A stretch of 64,000 nucleotides of DNA, from assembly GCF_002090135.1 (NCBI RefSeq), contig NZ_BBRL01000004.1, forward strand, positions 682,001 through 746,000. The letters run 5' to 3'. The position numbers were made by a program, and so were the translations under genes. The DNA comes from Demequina sp. NBRC 110055 (lineage in GTDB: Bacteria; Actinomycetota; Actinomycetes; Actinomycetales; Demequinaceae). Shown here one piece after another: positions 35,593 through 44,581 of this stretch (the stretch's first letter is position 1; each line of letters opens with the position of its first letter). Under the pieces are notes generated by a model that was not told where the DNA came from, did no database searches, and was given only the letters and a program-made list of their open reading frames with translations.

Positions 35593-37407
35593 ATGGAACT
35601 GGTCATCATTGGGCTGCTGGGCGGCCTCATCACGGGGATCTCACCCTGCATCCTCCCGGTGCTCCCCGTCATCTTCCTGACGGGCGGCGCGCAATCGGCG
35701 AGGATCCAGCGCTACGACGCGCTGGGAACGATGGGCGGAGTGGGAACCACCGCGGCGGTAGGTTCGCCGGGCGGCGCCGTCGCGACCGCTACCAGGGACA
35801 CGACCACTGCCGAGCCGGCCGCGGAGGTGTCGAGGTGGCGACCCTTCCTCGTGATCGCGGGCCTCGTCACCAGCTTCACCCTGGTCACGCTTGTCGGCTC
35901 GCTCATCCTGAGCGCCCTGAGCCTGCCCCAAGACGTCATCCGGTGGGTGGCGATGGCGGTGCTCATCCTCATCGGCATCGGGCTGATCGTTCCGCGCTTC
36001 GAGCACGTTTTGGAGCGCCCCTTCGCGTTCATGCCGAAGCGTCGCGTGGACAGTAAGGGCAACGGCTTTGGCGTGGGTCTTGCCCTGGGTGCCGTCTTCG
36101 TTCCCTGTGCCGGCCCGGTGCTGGCCGCCATCATCGTGGCCGGGTCGACGGGCCAGATCGGCGCGGGCACCGTCGCGCTCACCGTGTCCTTCGCGATCGG
36201 CGTGGCCGTCCCGTTGCTGTTCTTCGCGCTAGCGGGCCGCGGCCTCGCCGAGCGGGTGAAGGCGTTCCGCCGCCGCGAGCGCGGACTGCGCATCGCCGCC
36301 GGCATCGCGATGATTGCGCTCGCGGTCGGTCTCGCCTTCGATCTTCCCGCCGCCCTCCAGCGCGCGCTCCCCGACTACACCGCGCAGATCCAGGAGGACC
36401 TCACCGATAGCGACGCCGCGCAGGATGCGCTGGCGTTGGGAGGTCTCGTCAACGACGAAAACCGCGAGCTCGACCAGTGCACCAATGGGGCCGAGGAGTT
36501 GGAGAGCTGCGGCACCGCGCCGTCCATCAAGGGCATCGAGGCGTGGTTCAACACCCCTGGCGACCAGCCCCTCAGCCTCGACGAGCTCCGCGGCGAGGTG
36601 GTCCTCATCGACTTCTGGGCCTACTCATGCATCAACTGCCAGCGTTCCATCCCGCACTCGGTGGCGTGGGACGACACCTACGGCGATCTGGGCCTCAACG
36701 TCATCGGCGTCCACTCACCGGAGTACGCCTTCGAGAAGGACGAGGACAACGTGCGGGCGGGAGCCGAGGACTTCGGCATCACCTATCCCGTCGCGCTCGA
36801 CAACAACCTCGCCACCTGGACCAACTACCGCAACCGCTACTGGCCCGCGCATTACCTGATCGACGCCGACGGCACCGTGCGCCACATTTCCTTCGGTGAG
36901 GGCAACTACGAGGCGACCGAGGACATGATCCGCGAGCTCCTGGTCGACGCCAACCCCGATGTCGATCTTCCAGGCGAGACGAACATCGACGATGTCACGC
37001 CCGAGGTGGGCTCCACCACGCAGGAGACCTTCCTGGGCACTTCCAAGGACGTGAACTACGGCGGCGACGATCGTTACGCGCCCGGCGACGGCTCGTATAC
37101 GCTGCCGGACGCCCAGCCTGACGACTCGTTCGCGCTGGAGGGGAAGTGGACGCTCAAGACCCAGTACGCCACGCCCACCGACGGGCCTGCGTCCATGCGT
37201 CTGCGTTTCCACGCCTCCGACGTGCGCATGGTGCTCGCGGGGTCCGGTGAGGTCACCGTCACGCTGGACAACGGTCAGTCGCGCACCATCGACGTCGACG
37301 GCACCCCACGGTCGTATGCGGTCGCCGAGGATGTGGCCGAAGGTCAACACACCCTCGATGTCGAGGTGTCCGAAGGTGTGGAGGCCTACTCGTTCACGTT
37401 CGGGTAA
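35593..37407 (+). CDS. dipZ: DipZ: CcdA-like membrane domain fused to a thioredoxin-like domain
   Basis: 604 residues in three parts: a DsbD/CcdA-type membrane domain ([17 protein letters not shown] at the start; [18 protein letters not shown] later, each with one of the two transport cysteines), an extracytoplasmic thioredoxin/TlpA domain with the active site SCINC near residue 346, and a C-terminal beta domain (about the last 150 residues) as in mycobacterial DipZ. It should carry reducing power from the cytoplasm across the membrane to extracytoplasmic thiols. The adjoining FAS1 lipoprotein contains cysteines and is a plausible partner. GGAGG precedes the ATG; the longer open frame upstream is antisense to the FAS1 gene. 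Confidence 0.9.
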   Translation: MELVIIGLLGGLITGISPCILPVLPVIFLTGGAQSARIQRYDALGTMGGVGTTAAVGSPGGAVATATRDTTTAEPAAEVSRWRPFLVIAGLVTSFTLVTLVGSLILSALSLPQDVIRWVAMAVLILIGIGLIVPRFEHVLERPFAFMPKRRVDSKGNGFGVGLALGAVFVPCAGPVLAAIIVAGSTGQIGAGTVALTVSFAIGVAVPLLFFALAGRGLAERVKAFRRRERGLRIAAGIAMIALAVGLAFDLPAALQRALPDYTAQIQEDLTDSDAAQDALALGGLVNDENRELDQCTNGAEELESCGTAPSIKGIEAWFNTPGDQPLSLDELRGEVVLIDFWAYSCINCQRSIPHSVAWDDTYGDLGLNVIGVHSPEYAFEKDEDNVRAGAEDFGITYPVALDNNLATWTNYRNRYWPAHYLIDADGTVRHISFGEGNYEATEDMIRELLVDANPDVDLPGETNIDDVTPEVGSTTQETFLGTSKDVNYGGDDRYAPGDGSYTLPDAQPDDSFALEGKWTLKTQYATPTDGPASMRLRFHASDVRMVLAGSGEVTVTLDNGQSRTIDVDGTPRSYAVAEDVAEGQHTLDVEVSEGVEAYSFTFG

Positions 37408-37413
37408 GCGGAA

Positions 37414-38262
37414 CTACATCTCTTCGTGCGTGTTGGGATCGCCACCGAAGAGTCGCCCGTCGGCCTTGGTGAGCGCGGAGATCGCCGTCATCTCTTCAGG
37501 CGTGAGCTCGAAACCGAACACGTCGAGGTTGTCCACCTGGCGCGACGGGGTCGCTGACTTGGGCAGCGGCACGCTGCCCAGTTGGACCTGCCAGCGCAGG
37601 ATCACCTGGGCGGGCGTCACGCCGTGCGCCTCAGCCGCCGACACCACCGCCGCCTCGCCGTAGGGCGCCTGGCGCTTACCCAACGGGCTCCACGACTGCG
37701 TGAGGATGCCGCGCTCCGCGTGCACCGTGCGCATCGCCTCCTGGTTGAAGTACGGGTGTAGCTCGATCTGGTTGATGGCGGGCGTGATGTCGGTGTCGGC
37801 GATCACATCCGCGAGGTGCTGGGCGGTGAAGTTGGACACCCCGATGCTGCGCACGTAGCCGCGCTGTCGCGCCTCGATGAGCCCCTGCCACGCGTCGCGA
37901 TACTTGCCGGTGATGGGGTTGGGCCAGTGGATCAACACCACGTCGATGGTGCCCAACTGCAGCTTGTCGAACGACTCCTCGATCGAGTTCACGGCCGCGT
38001 CGGTGTCGTGGTGGCGCCCGGGCAGCTTGGTCTGCACGGTAATCTCGTCGCGCGCGGTGCCGGTGGCTGACATGAAGTCGCGGATGCCCTGGCCCACCTC
38101 GACCTCGTTGCCGTAGTTCACCGCCGAGTCGATCAGCCGGTAGCCCTTATCGAGGGCGGAGCGCACGCCCGCGACGCACTCGTCGCCCTTCATGGGGTAG
38201 GTGCCAAAGCCCAGCGCGGGGATCTCGAAGCCGTCATTGAGGGTGCGGGTCGGGATAGCCAT
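37414..38262 (-). CDS. Aldo/keto reductase (2,5-diketogluconate reductase type)
   Basis: 282 residues with the AKR barrel: the catalytic tetrad residues lie in GYRLIDSAVNYGNE (Asp, Tyr), ITVQTKLPG (Lys) and VVLIHWPNP (His), and the NADPH-binding SATPSRQVDNLDVF near the C-terminus. It reduces carbonyl compounds with NADPH; the physiological substrate is unknown. It is convergent with dipZ, six bases apart. Confidence 0.9.
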   Translation of the reverse strand: MAIPTRTLNDGFEIPALGFGTYPMKGDECVAGVRSALDKGYRLIDSAVNYGNEVEVGQGIRDFMSATGTARDEITVQTKLPGRHHDTDAAVNSIEESFDKLQLGTIDVVLIHWPNPITGKYRDAWQGLIEARQRGYVRSIGVSNFTAQHLADVIADTDITPAINQIELHPYFNQEAMRTVHAERGILTQSWSPLGKRQAPYGEAAVVSAAEAHGVTPAQVILRWQVQLGSVPLPKSATPSRQVDNLDVFGFELTPEEMTAISALTKADGRLFGGDPNTHEEM

Positions 38263-38332
38263 ACCGCCAACCTACGCCCGATGCCGTGGCGGAGTCACGC
38301 GCTCGGCCCGCCCTGATGACCGGTGGCGTGGG

Positions 38333-39685
38333 CTAGCGCCGTCGTGCGGCGCGACGCCGCGCGAGGACCTCACGGATGGGCGGCACGATGACGCCCGCGG
38401 CGGCCATCTCGGCGCGGGTGCGCCTGCGGGCCCACAGCACTCCCACGATGCCGACCGCCCAGGGCAGGGCCGTCGTCGAGAGGCCGATGCGGTACTCGTC
38501 GAGCGTGTACTCGCTGACCCCCGCGGGGGAGACGGCCTGGAGGGCCACGCCCACCAGGAGCACGGCGACGACGGTCGCGGCGAATCCGCCGATGTTCGCG
38601 AAGCCCGTCGCCGCTCCGCCGCGACCCGCGATGCCGTGGGTGCGCGCAAAGTCGAGGCCGATGAGCGACGCGGGGCCGCTCACTCCGGTGACCGCAAGCC
38701 ACAACACCAGCTGCCACAGCGGCCTCGGCGTGGACGGGATGAGGACCGACGCCCACGTGGCGGCGGCCACGACGCTGATCGCGAGAACCAGCCACGAACG
38801 GCGCAGCGGGTGACGGCCCGTCAGGACTCCGAGGACCGGGCCCGCACACACGTTGGCAACGACCATCACGGTCAGCAGCCCGCTGGCCGTGGTCGCCTCG
38901 AGGCCCTGCGCCTGCACGAGGAAAGGCACGCCCCACAGCAGGGCGATCGTGTTGGGTCCGATGAGTCCCAGCCAGTGCGTCCAGAAACCCAGCTTCACGC
39001 CCGCGGGGCGGATCGCCTCGCGCAAGGTGACCCGAGCGGTCGGTACGGCGGAAACAGAGGCAGCCGCAGCATCGGCCGTCGGGGGACGGCGGATGCCGAC
39101 GATGACCGATGCGGCCGCCGCCAAGCCCAGCGCGGCGAGTGTCGCGAACGTCGCCGACCAGCCCTGCTGGTGCAGCAGGAAGGCGACCGGGATGGCCGAG
39201 GCGACCTGGCCCAGCTGGCCGATGAGTCCCAGCGACTGCACGATGACCGGCACCTGGCGCGCGGGGAAGTACTTGGCGGCGATCTGGTTGCCGGCGATGA
39301 AGATGGGGGCGTCGCCCAGGCCGATGAGGACGCGCGCGATCACGGCGCCCGCGAGGGCCGGGGTGGTCGCGAGCAGGAGTTGGCCCGCGGCCATGATGAG
39401 GGAGCCACCGATGAGGACCGCGCGCGAACCGAAGCGGTCGATGAGCGAACCGGCCGGCAGCTGCATGGACGCGTAGACGGCGATCTGCACCATGGCGAGG
39501 ACGGACAGCGTCGTCGCCTCGATGCCGAAGCGTTCGGAGGCCTCGATACCAGCGATGCCGAAGCTCGTGCGGTGCACCACCGCCATGAAGTACACGAAGG
39601 CCGCGATGCCCATCGCGATCCAGGCGCGGCGGGACGCCTTCGCCGGTCCCGTCGTTGCGACCGCGGGCGCTGGGGAATCGGGCAT
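38333..39685 (-). CDS. MFS transporter
   Basis: 450 residues with twelve predicted helices. The loop between helices 2 and 3 has LIDRFGSRAVLIGGS, a variant of the G-x3-D-R-x-G-R motif, and AAKYFPARQVPVIVQSLGL resembles the nitrate/sugar-phosphate groups of the superfamily. The substrate is unknown. The C-terminus is strongly basic (RRRAARRR). Confidence 0.85.
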   Translation of the reverse strand: MPDSPAPAVATTGPAKASRRAWIAMGIAAFVYFMAVVHRTSFGIAGIEASERFGIEATTLSVLAMVQIAVYASMQLPAGSLIDRFGSRAVLIGGSLIMAAGQLLLATTPALAGAVIARVLIGLGDAPIFIAGNQIAAKYFPARQVPVIVQSLGLIGQLGQVASAIPVAFLLHQQGWSATFATLAALGLAAAASVIVGIRRPPTADAAAASVSAVPTARVTLREAIRPAGVKLGFWTHWLGLIGPNTIALLWGVPFLVQAQGLEATTASGLLTVMVVANVCAGPVLGVLTGRHPLRRSWLVLAISVVAAATWASVLIPSTPRPLWQLVLWLAVTGVSGPASLIGLDFARTHGIAGRGGAATGFANIGGFAATVVAVLLVGVALQAVSPAGVSEYTLDEYRIGLSTTALPWAVGIVGVLWARRRTRAEMAAAGVIVPPIREVLARRRAARRR

Positions 39686-39769
39686 GGGGGCCTCCGGGGC
39701 GTACGCGGTCAGGCCAGCGTATCGGCGTGAGGAGGGTGGTCGGGACCGTGCTGCCGTGAGGACGGGGTG

Positions 39770-39814
39770 CTGGCGGCGGCCGGGCCCGCACCATCCGGGT
39801 CCGGCCGCCGCCAG
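39770..39814 (-). terminator. Long hairpin after the small secreted-protein gene
   Basis: A 19-bp stem with one G-T pair (39770-39788 with 39796-39814) lies just past the stop of the leftward gene at 39818. It probably ends that transcript. Confidence 0.65.
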
Positions 39815-39817
39815 GGG

Positions 39818-40048
39818 CTAGGCGCGCACGCGCTGAGGCACGTCCGTCTCGCTCACGGGGGAGGGGGAGGCGAGGGAGACGGTCGCGTGCTGCGGCAGCC
39901 AGCCGTCCGGGGTGGGTAGGGAGGAGGTGCCCAGGGCCTGCGCGGTGGTCACGTCCGCGTCGGCCGTCGCCCCGGTAGGAGCCACCACCGCGACCAGGCC
40001 GATCGCCGCGACGAGGGCGATGATCCTGAGCGGCCGGGTGATGTTCAT
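39818..40048 (-). CDS. Small exported protein of unknown function
   Basis: 76 residues. Residues 1-30 look like a signal peptide (basic start, hydrophobic IIALVAAIGLVAVVAP core, then GATADA as a possible cleavage site). The mature part is about 45 residues, rich in Ser, Thr and Pro, without cysteines. I recognise no family. Because the gene sits alone with its own terminator it is probably expressed independently. Confidence 0.5.
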   Translation of the reverse strand: MNITRPLRIIALVAAIGLVAVVAPTGATADADVTTAQALGTSSLPTPDGWLPQHATVSLASPSPVSETDVPQRVRA

Positions 40049-40118
40049 GTCTTCATCACACCGCACCAACCTGGGAGTGCGCTGAGAATCGGCACACAAG
40101 TGGCGCCGGGTGGGGGAC

Positions 40119-40502
40119 TTACTGCTGGACCGGCTCGCCGTCCACCTCGGTGACGCCCTCGTACAGGCCGATGACGTTGCCGTCGGGGTCCTCGATGACG
40201 GCCCACCAACTGGTCGGCGTGATCTCGTCCTTCTCCATGAGCACCGTGGCTCCTTGGGACTTCGCGAGCGACAGCGTGGCGTCGATCGAGTCGACCTCCA
40301 CATAGGAGCGCGGCTGTGCGAAGTCCTCGCTGCGCGGCGCGAGCCCGCCGCCGCTGATCTTGTTGGGTGCCTGCCACATGGGGTAGTCCTCGAAGCCGGG
40401 AGGAGCGGCAATTTCCCAGCCAAACAGCAGGCCGTAGAAGTGCTTGGCGCGTGCCATGTCGGACACGGGGATGTCGATGTGGGTGATGTCGCCGTGAGCC
40501 AT
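40119..40502 (-). CDS. VOC family (glyoxalase-like) protein
   Basis: 127 residues: THIDIPVSDMARAKHFYGLLFGW at the N-terminus, then YVEVDSIDATLSLAKSQGAT and VIEDPDGNVIGLYE at the end, one complete pair of vicinal-oxygen-chelate modules. The metal ligand pattern is partly conserved (His at the first strand, Glu near the end). The substrate is unknown. The start follows aggagaaaccc. Confidence 0.85.
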   Translation of the reverse strand: MAHGDITHIDIPVSDMARAKHFYGLLFGWEIAAPPGFEDYPMWQAPNKISGGGLAPRSEDFAQPRSYVEVDSIDATLSLAKSQGATVLMEKDEITPTSWWAVIEDPDGNVIGLYEGVTEVDGEPVQQ

Positions 40503-40595
40503 GGGTTTCTCCTTCGCTGGTGGGGCGTGGCGGTTCCAGTATGAGCGCACACGACCGAGGTGACCTGGCGAGGATGGGGGACGTACCATCAAGCC

Positions 40596-40772
40596 ATGAA
40601 ATATCTCTTGATTGCCCTGCTAGTTGCCGCCGTCCTGCTCGGAGTCCTCGGCTTCATCATCAAGGCGGCGCTGTGGCTCGCCTTCATCGGCCTGGTCGTG
40701 TTTGTCGGCACCATCGCGTTTTGGGTCATCCGTGCCAAGATCAACAACCGGTCCGAGATCGAGTCGCCGTAA
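40596..40772 (+). CDS. Small membrane peptide of unknown function
   Basis: 58 residues; residues 4-46 are a nearly continuous hydrophobic stretch (two helices) followed by a short polar tail (RAKINNRSEIESP). No family recognised. The ATG at 40596 is preferred because the upstream part of the frame is hydrophilic and improbable. Confidence 0.55.
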   Translation: MKYLLIALLVAAVLLGVLGFIIKAALWLAFIGLVVFVGTIAFWVIRAKINNRSEIESP

Positions 40773-40784
40773 GCCGGTCCCTGC

Positions 40785-40848
40785 GTGCTAGGAGTCGCTG
40801 AGTGCGCGGTGTGCGCGACAACCGGGCACTAGACGACTCGTAGGAGAC
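40785..40848. repeat. Dispersed imperfect palindrome, family 1 copy b
   Basis: GTGCTAGGAGTCGCTGAGTG through ACCGGGCAC to GACTCGTAGGAGAC aligns over its 64 bp with 7338-7401. It lies between two convergent small genes. Confidence 0.6.
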
Positions 40849-40859
40849 GGCCGTGGCGC

Positions 40860-41039
40860 TCAGCGGTCGCAGGCGCACACATAGTTGAAGGACACCACCT
40901 CGTCGCCTTCGTCTGGACGCGCCCACGCGCGAGCCTCGGCCTCATCGGCGAAGGCTCGCGGCGCCAGGCGACCGTTCGCCATGCGCACGCTGAACTCGAT
41001 CTGCTCGCGCGGATCGATCCATTCCACCGGGGTTGTCAC
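40860..41039 (-). CDS. Small unknown protein coupled to the VanZ-like gene
   Basis: 59 residues from a GTG that overlaps the VanZ stop by four bases. Visible features: an aromatic start (VEWIDPREQIEFSV), an acidic/alanine helix (ADEAEARAWARPDEGD) and a C-terminal CAC near the end. No family recognised. Its coupling to the upstream gene supports it as real. Confidence 0.5.
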   Translation of the reverse strand: MTTPVEWIDPREQIEFSVRMANGRLAPRAFADEAEARAWARPDEGDEVVSFNYVCACDR

Positions 41040-41575
41040 CCTTCGAGGGTACGCCCGGGTCGCCGAGTGGTGCCCGTCGATGCCGCCAGCGTGGCCGCCA
41101 CTACTGAGCCCACGAGCGCACCGGCGGTGTTGAGGATGATGTCGTCGATGTCGGCGACCCGCCCACCCCAGTGCTGCGCGACCTCGATGGACGCCGACAA
41201 CACGGCGCCGAGGACGGTCGCCGTGACGACGCGTCGCCAGAAGCGTCCCCTGATCAGCCCGGCGACGGCCGCGCCGAACGGCATGAAGAGCACCACGTTG
41301 CCCACGAGGTTGCGCCACGGGCTTGAGCCGCGGTTGTCGAGGCCGCGCTGAATCTCCTGGAACGGCACCAGGTTGACGCCTCCCGCCTGCCCGGACGTGC
41401 CTCCCAGGAGGAACCCGAGGGTGAGGGCCGCGATGAGCGCGAGACTCAGCGCGAGCGACAGCCACAGCCCTGCCGTACGGGTGCGCCGGCCGGTCACCAG
41501 GCCCACCGCGACCGCGGCGCCCAAGGCGACCAGGAGCATCGGCCATGTGAGGTCGACGCCGTCGACGGCAATCAT
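41036..41575 (-). CDS. VanZ family membrane protein
   Basis: 179 residues with four to five helices: a pair at the N-terminus, then VNLVPFQEIQRG, the VanZ motif, NLVGNVVLFMPFGAAV, and EVAQHWGGRVADIDDIILNTAGALVG, the most conserved VanZ block. The family is linked to low-level glycopeptide resistance in some bacteria but its activity is unknown. The start follows aaggag. Confidence 0.85.
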   Translation of the reverse strand: MIAVDGVDLTWPMLLVALGAAVAVGLVTGRRTRTAGLWLSLALSLALIAALTLGFLLGGTSGQAGGVNLVPFQEIQRGLDNRGSSPWRNLVGNVVLFMPFGAAVAGLIRGRFWRRVVTATVLGAVLSASIEVAQHWGGRVADIDDIILNTAGALVGSVVAATLAASTGTTRRPGRTLEG

Positions 41576-41632
41576 GGGTGCTCCTTGTTGATCGGGAGCG
41601 GCCATCCTATGTCGTGAGGCCCGGTCTCCTGC

Positions 41633-41679
41633 CGGGACATGAGGGGCGCAGAATCGCGTTCTTCGACCCTCATGTCCCG
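41633..41679. repeat. Dispersed palindrome, family 3 copy b
   Basis: CGGGACATGAGGG and CCCTCATGTCCCG (13 bp) flank a 21-base loop in the gap between the AKR gene and the VanZ gene. Its right arm and flanks match the copy at 24640-24688; the left arm has a changed end (GGGGCG for GGGTCG). Confidence 0.7.
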
Positions 41680-41698
41680 CTGCGGAGCGGGTGGGGGT

Positions 41699-42631
41699 TT
41701 ACGGGACGGTGTAGCCCGCGGCGCGCACCAGCTCGTACCACTCGGAGCGCGTCAGCGGCACGTCCGAACCTTGGGCGGCGGCGGTCACGCGCGCGGGCGT
41801 AGTGGTGCCGAGCACCACCTGCATCCGTGCGGGGTGGCGGGTGATCCATGCCACCGCGATCGCCTCGGCCGGTACGTCGTACTTGTCCGCGAGGCGGTCG
41901 ATGACGGCGTTGAGCTCGGGGTAGCGCTCCGAGCCCAGGAACGGGCCGTCGAAGAAGCCGGCCTGGAACGGCGACCATGCCTGGATGGTGATGTCGTTCA
42001 GGCGGCAGTAGTCGACGATGCCGTTGTCGCGCTGGATGGACTGGTCCAGGTTCTGCATGTTGGCCGCGATGCCCTGAGCGATCATCGGGGCGTGCGTGAT
42101 GGACAGCTGCATCTGGTTGGCGACGATGGGCTGCTTGACGGAGCGCTTGAGCAGTTCGATCTGGCCGGGCGTGTGATTGGAGACGCCGAAGTGGCGCACC
42201 TTGCCCGAGGCCTCGAGCTCGTCGAACGCGCGGGCGACCTCGTCGGGCTCCATGAGGGCGTCGGGTCGGTGCAGCAGCAGGATGTCCAGGTAGTCGGTGC
42301 CGAGCGCCTCGAGCGACGACTCCGCAGACTCGATGATGTGCTCGTACGAGAAGTCGAAGTACGGCCCCGGCTGGCGGATGCCGCACTTGGTCTGGATGGT
42401 GAGCGCCTCGCGCTCAGAGGAGCTCAGCTGCATCGCCTCCGCGAAGCGGCGCTCGCAGCCGTGGTACGGCGGGCCGTAGAGGTCGGCGTGGTCGATGAAG
42501 GTGATGCCGGCATCGCGCGCGGCGGTCATGAGGTCGCGCACCTCGTTGTCGGACTTGTCGACAATACGCATGAGGCCGAGGACCACATTGGGGGCCTCGA
42601 TGTCGGTGCCGGGCAGGGCGAAGGTCTTCAT
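41699..42631 (-). CDS. Aldo/keto reductase (YdhF-like)
   Basis: 310 residues. GITFIDHADLYGPPYHGCE near residue 50 (Asp and Tyr of the tetrad), TIQTKCGIRQPGPYFDFSYE (Lys) and DYLDILLLHRPDALM (His) match the YdhF group of NADPH-dependent reductases. It lies immediately after a second AKR gene on the same strand, 24 bases apart, with a divergent LysR regulator at the head of the pair. Confidence 0.9.
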   Translation of the reverse strand: MKTFALPGTDIEAPNVVLGLMRIVDKSDNEVRDLMTAARDAGITFIDHADLYGPPYHGCERRFAEAMQLSSSEREALTIQTKCGIRQPGPYFDFSYEHIIESAESSLEALGTDYLDILLLHRPDALMEPDEVARAFDELEASGKVRHFGVSNHTPGQIELLKRSVKQPIVANQMQLSITHAPMIAQGIAANMQNLDQSIQRDNGIVDYCRLNDITIQAWSPFQAGFFDGPFLGSERYPELNAVIDRLADKYDVPAEAIAVAWITRHPARMQVVLGTTTPARVTAAAQGSDVPLTRSEWYELVRAAGYTVP

Positions 42632-42654
42632 TGTTCTCTCTTCAGTACGGGGGC

Positions 42655-43509
42655 TTAGGCGGAGAGCCAGGCGACCTGCTCGGCGGTGAGCGTGAGCTCG
42701 GCGGCGCCGGCGGAGTCGCGGATCGACTCGGGGCGCGAGGCGCCAGGAATCGGGATGACGGTCGGCGCGAGCGCGAGCTCCCACGCGAGGGTGACCTGGT
42801 AGACCGAGGCGCCCACGGCATCGGCCACCTCTTGGAAGGCTCCGTGACGACCGGACAGGTCCTTCGCGTTGGCGATGCCGCCCAGCGGGCTCCACGGCAG
42901 GAACGCGATGCCGAGCTCCGCGCAGTGCTCGAGCTCGCCCTGGCTCGAGCGGAACGCGGGGGAGAACTGGTTCTGGACGGACACGAGCCGCCCGCCGAGG
43001 ATCTCCTGCGCCTGGTCGATCTGCTCGACGTTCGCGTTCGAGATTCCCGCCATCTGGATGACACCCTCGTCCAGCAGGTCGCGGACGGCGCCCACCGAGT
43101 CGGCGTACGGGACGGCCGGGTCGGGGCGGTGGAATTGGTACAGGCCGATGCTGTCGACACCCAGGCGCTGGGCCGATGCCTTGGCCGCCTCCTTGATGTA
43201 AGTCGGGTCGCCGTTTTGGGTCCACGTGCCGTCGCCGGGACGCAGGTGGCCGCCCTTCGTCGCGACGAGGACATGATCGGCGTCGCCGTGCGAGCGCAGG
43301 GCGCGGGCGATGAGCTCCTCGTTGTGGCCCACCTCGGCCGCGTCACGGTGGTACGCGTCGGCGGTGTCGATGAAGGTGACGCCCGCGTTCACGGCGGCGT
43401 GAATGGTGGCGATGGAGCGGTCGGCGTCGGGGCGGCCCTCGATCGACATGGGCATCCCGCCCAGTCCGATGGCCGAGACCTCGCGTCCGCCGATGGTGCG
43501 CTGCTGCAT
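42655..43509 (-). CDS. Aldo/keto reductase
   Basis: 284 residues. FIDTADAYHRDAAEVGHNEE (Asp, Tyr), VATKGGHLRPGDG (Lys) and IGLYQFHRPDPAVPY (His in place of the usual LH pair) give the AKR tetrad; the C-terminal VIPIPGASRPESIRD binds NADPH. It is the first gene of a two-AKR operon divergent from a LysR gene, so the pair is likely LysR-controlled. A copy of the dispersed motif lies inside (42813-42826). Confidence 0.9.
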   Translation of the reverse strand: MQQRTIGGREVSAIGLGGMPMSIEGRPDADRSIATIHAAVNAGVTFIDTADAYHRDAAEVGHNEELIARALRSHGDADHVLVATKGGHLRPGDGTWTQNGDPTYIKEAAKASAQRLGVDSIGLYQFHRPDPAVPYADSVGAVRDLLDEGVIQMAGISNANVEQIDQAQEILGGRLVSVQNQFSPAFRSSQGELEHCAELGIAFLPWSPLGGIANAKDLSGRHGAFQEVADAVGASVYQVTLAWELALAPTVIPIPGASRPESIRDSAGAAELTLTAEQVAWLSA

Positions 43510-43632
43510 CGTGGCAGTCCTCCTGAGGGTGGGGAGTGCGACGCCGGGCGGCGCCGCCACCTTCACTGTAGGAAGGGCTAGCCTAGAAATCCAACAGTTG
43601 CCAGTTCTCAGATTCATCGATGGGAGACATGA

Positions 43633-44532
43633 ATGGATCTGCGCCAGATGGAGTACCTGCTCGCGGTCGCCGAGGAACGGCATTTCACTCGGGCGGCCGA
43701 GGTGGCCGGCATCTCTCAGTCGGGGCTGTCCTCGGCGATTCGCAGCCTCGAGACCGAGCTTGGCACGGCCTTGTTCGACCGCACCACGCGCAGGGTCGAG
43801 CTCACCGAGGCCGGCGCGGCGCTCGTCCCATATGCCAGGACGATGCTCGCGCAGGCCGCTGGGGCGCGCGACGCCGTCGTGAAGGCGAGCCGTGAGGTGA
43901 CGGGCTCGCTGCGCATCGGCGCCGAGCAGTGCCTCGGTTTTGTCGACGTGTCGGCGTTGCTGGAACGCTTCCACCGGCGTCACCCCCGGGTCGAGACCCA
44001 CTTCACGCAGGCGGGGTCGCAGGACCTTGTCGCGATGATTCGCGCGGGAGACCTCGATGTGGCGTTCGTTGCCGCGACGCGCCACCTCGGTGCGCTGCCG
44101 CACGAGACGCTCGGGGAGGAGGACCTGGTGCTGCTCGCCCCGCCGGAGCACCGGCTGGTCGCGGGACCGGCGGTGGCTCCCGAGGTGGCCTGGAGCCTGC
44201 TCGAGAGTGAGGACTTCATCGACTTCACACCCTCGTGGGGAGTGCGGTCGCTGAACGACGAGGCGCTCGCGGCGCACGGCGTGCACCGACGCATCCGCTG
44301 CACGGTCAACGACGTGCATACCCTCATCGACCTGGTCAACAGGGGACTGGGCATCGCCATCGTGCCCCGCCACGTCGCGAACAAGCCCGAGGCCACGCGC
44401 CTGCGAATCCTGGCGTTGCCCGAGACGCCGGGACTCAGGTGGCAGGTGTCCGTCGTGTCCTCGGCGTGGGACAAGGTCGAGGCGCCGTCCACCCGTCTGC
44501 TCGAACTGCTGGCCGACGTCGCACGAGGCTAA
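43633..44532 (+). CDS. LysR family transcriptional regulator
   Basis: 299 residues: the N-terminal winged helix MDLRQMEYLLAVAEERHFTR and AAEVAGISQSGLSSAIRSLE, then the two-lobed effector domain. It is divergent from the two AKR genes across a 123-bp gap that is visibly less GC-rich and should hold its binding site. A carbonyl compound or its metabolite may be the inducer. Confidence 0.9.
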   Translation: MDLRQMEYLLAVAEERHFTRAAEVAGISQSGLSSAIRSLETELGTALFDRTTRRVELTEAGAALVPYARTMLAQAAGARDAVVKASREVTGSLRIGAEQCLGFVDVSALLERFHRRHPRVETHFTQAGSQDLVAMIRAGDLDVAFVAATRHLGALPHETLGEEDLVLLAPPEHRLVAGPAVAPEVAWSLLESEDFIDFTPSWGVRSLNDEALAAHGVHRRIRCTVNDVHTLIDLVNRGLGIAIVPRHVANKPEATRLRILALPETPGLRWQVSVVSSAWDKVEAPSTRLLELLADVARG

Positions 44533-44581
44533 CCGGGCCCCACAGGTGGCGCCAGGGTGCGCCGTGGCGTAGACAGATGCC

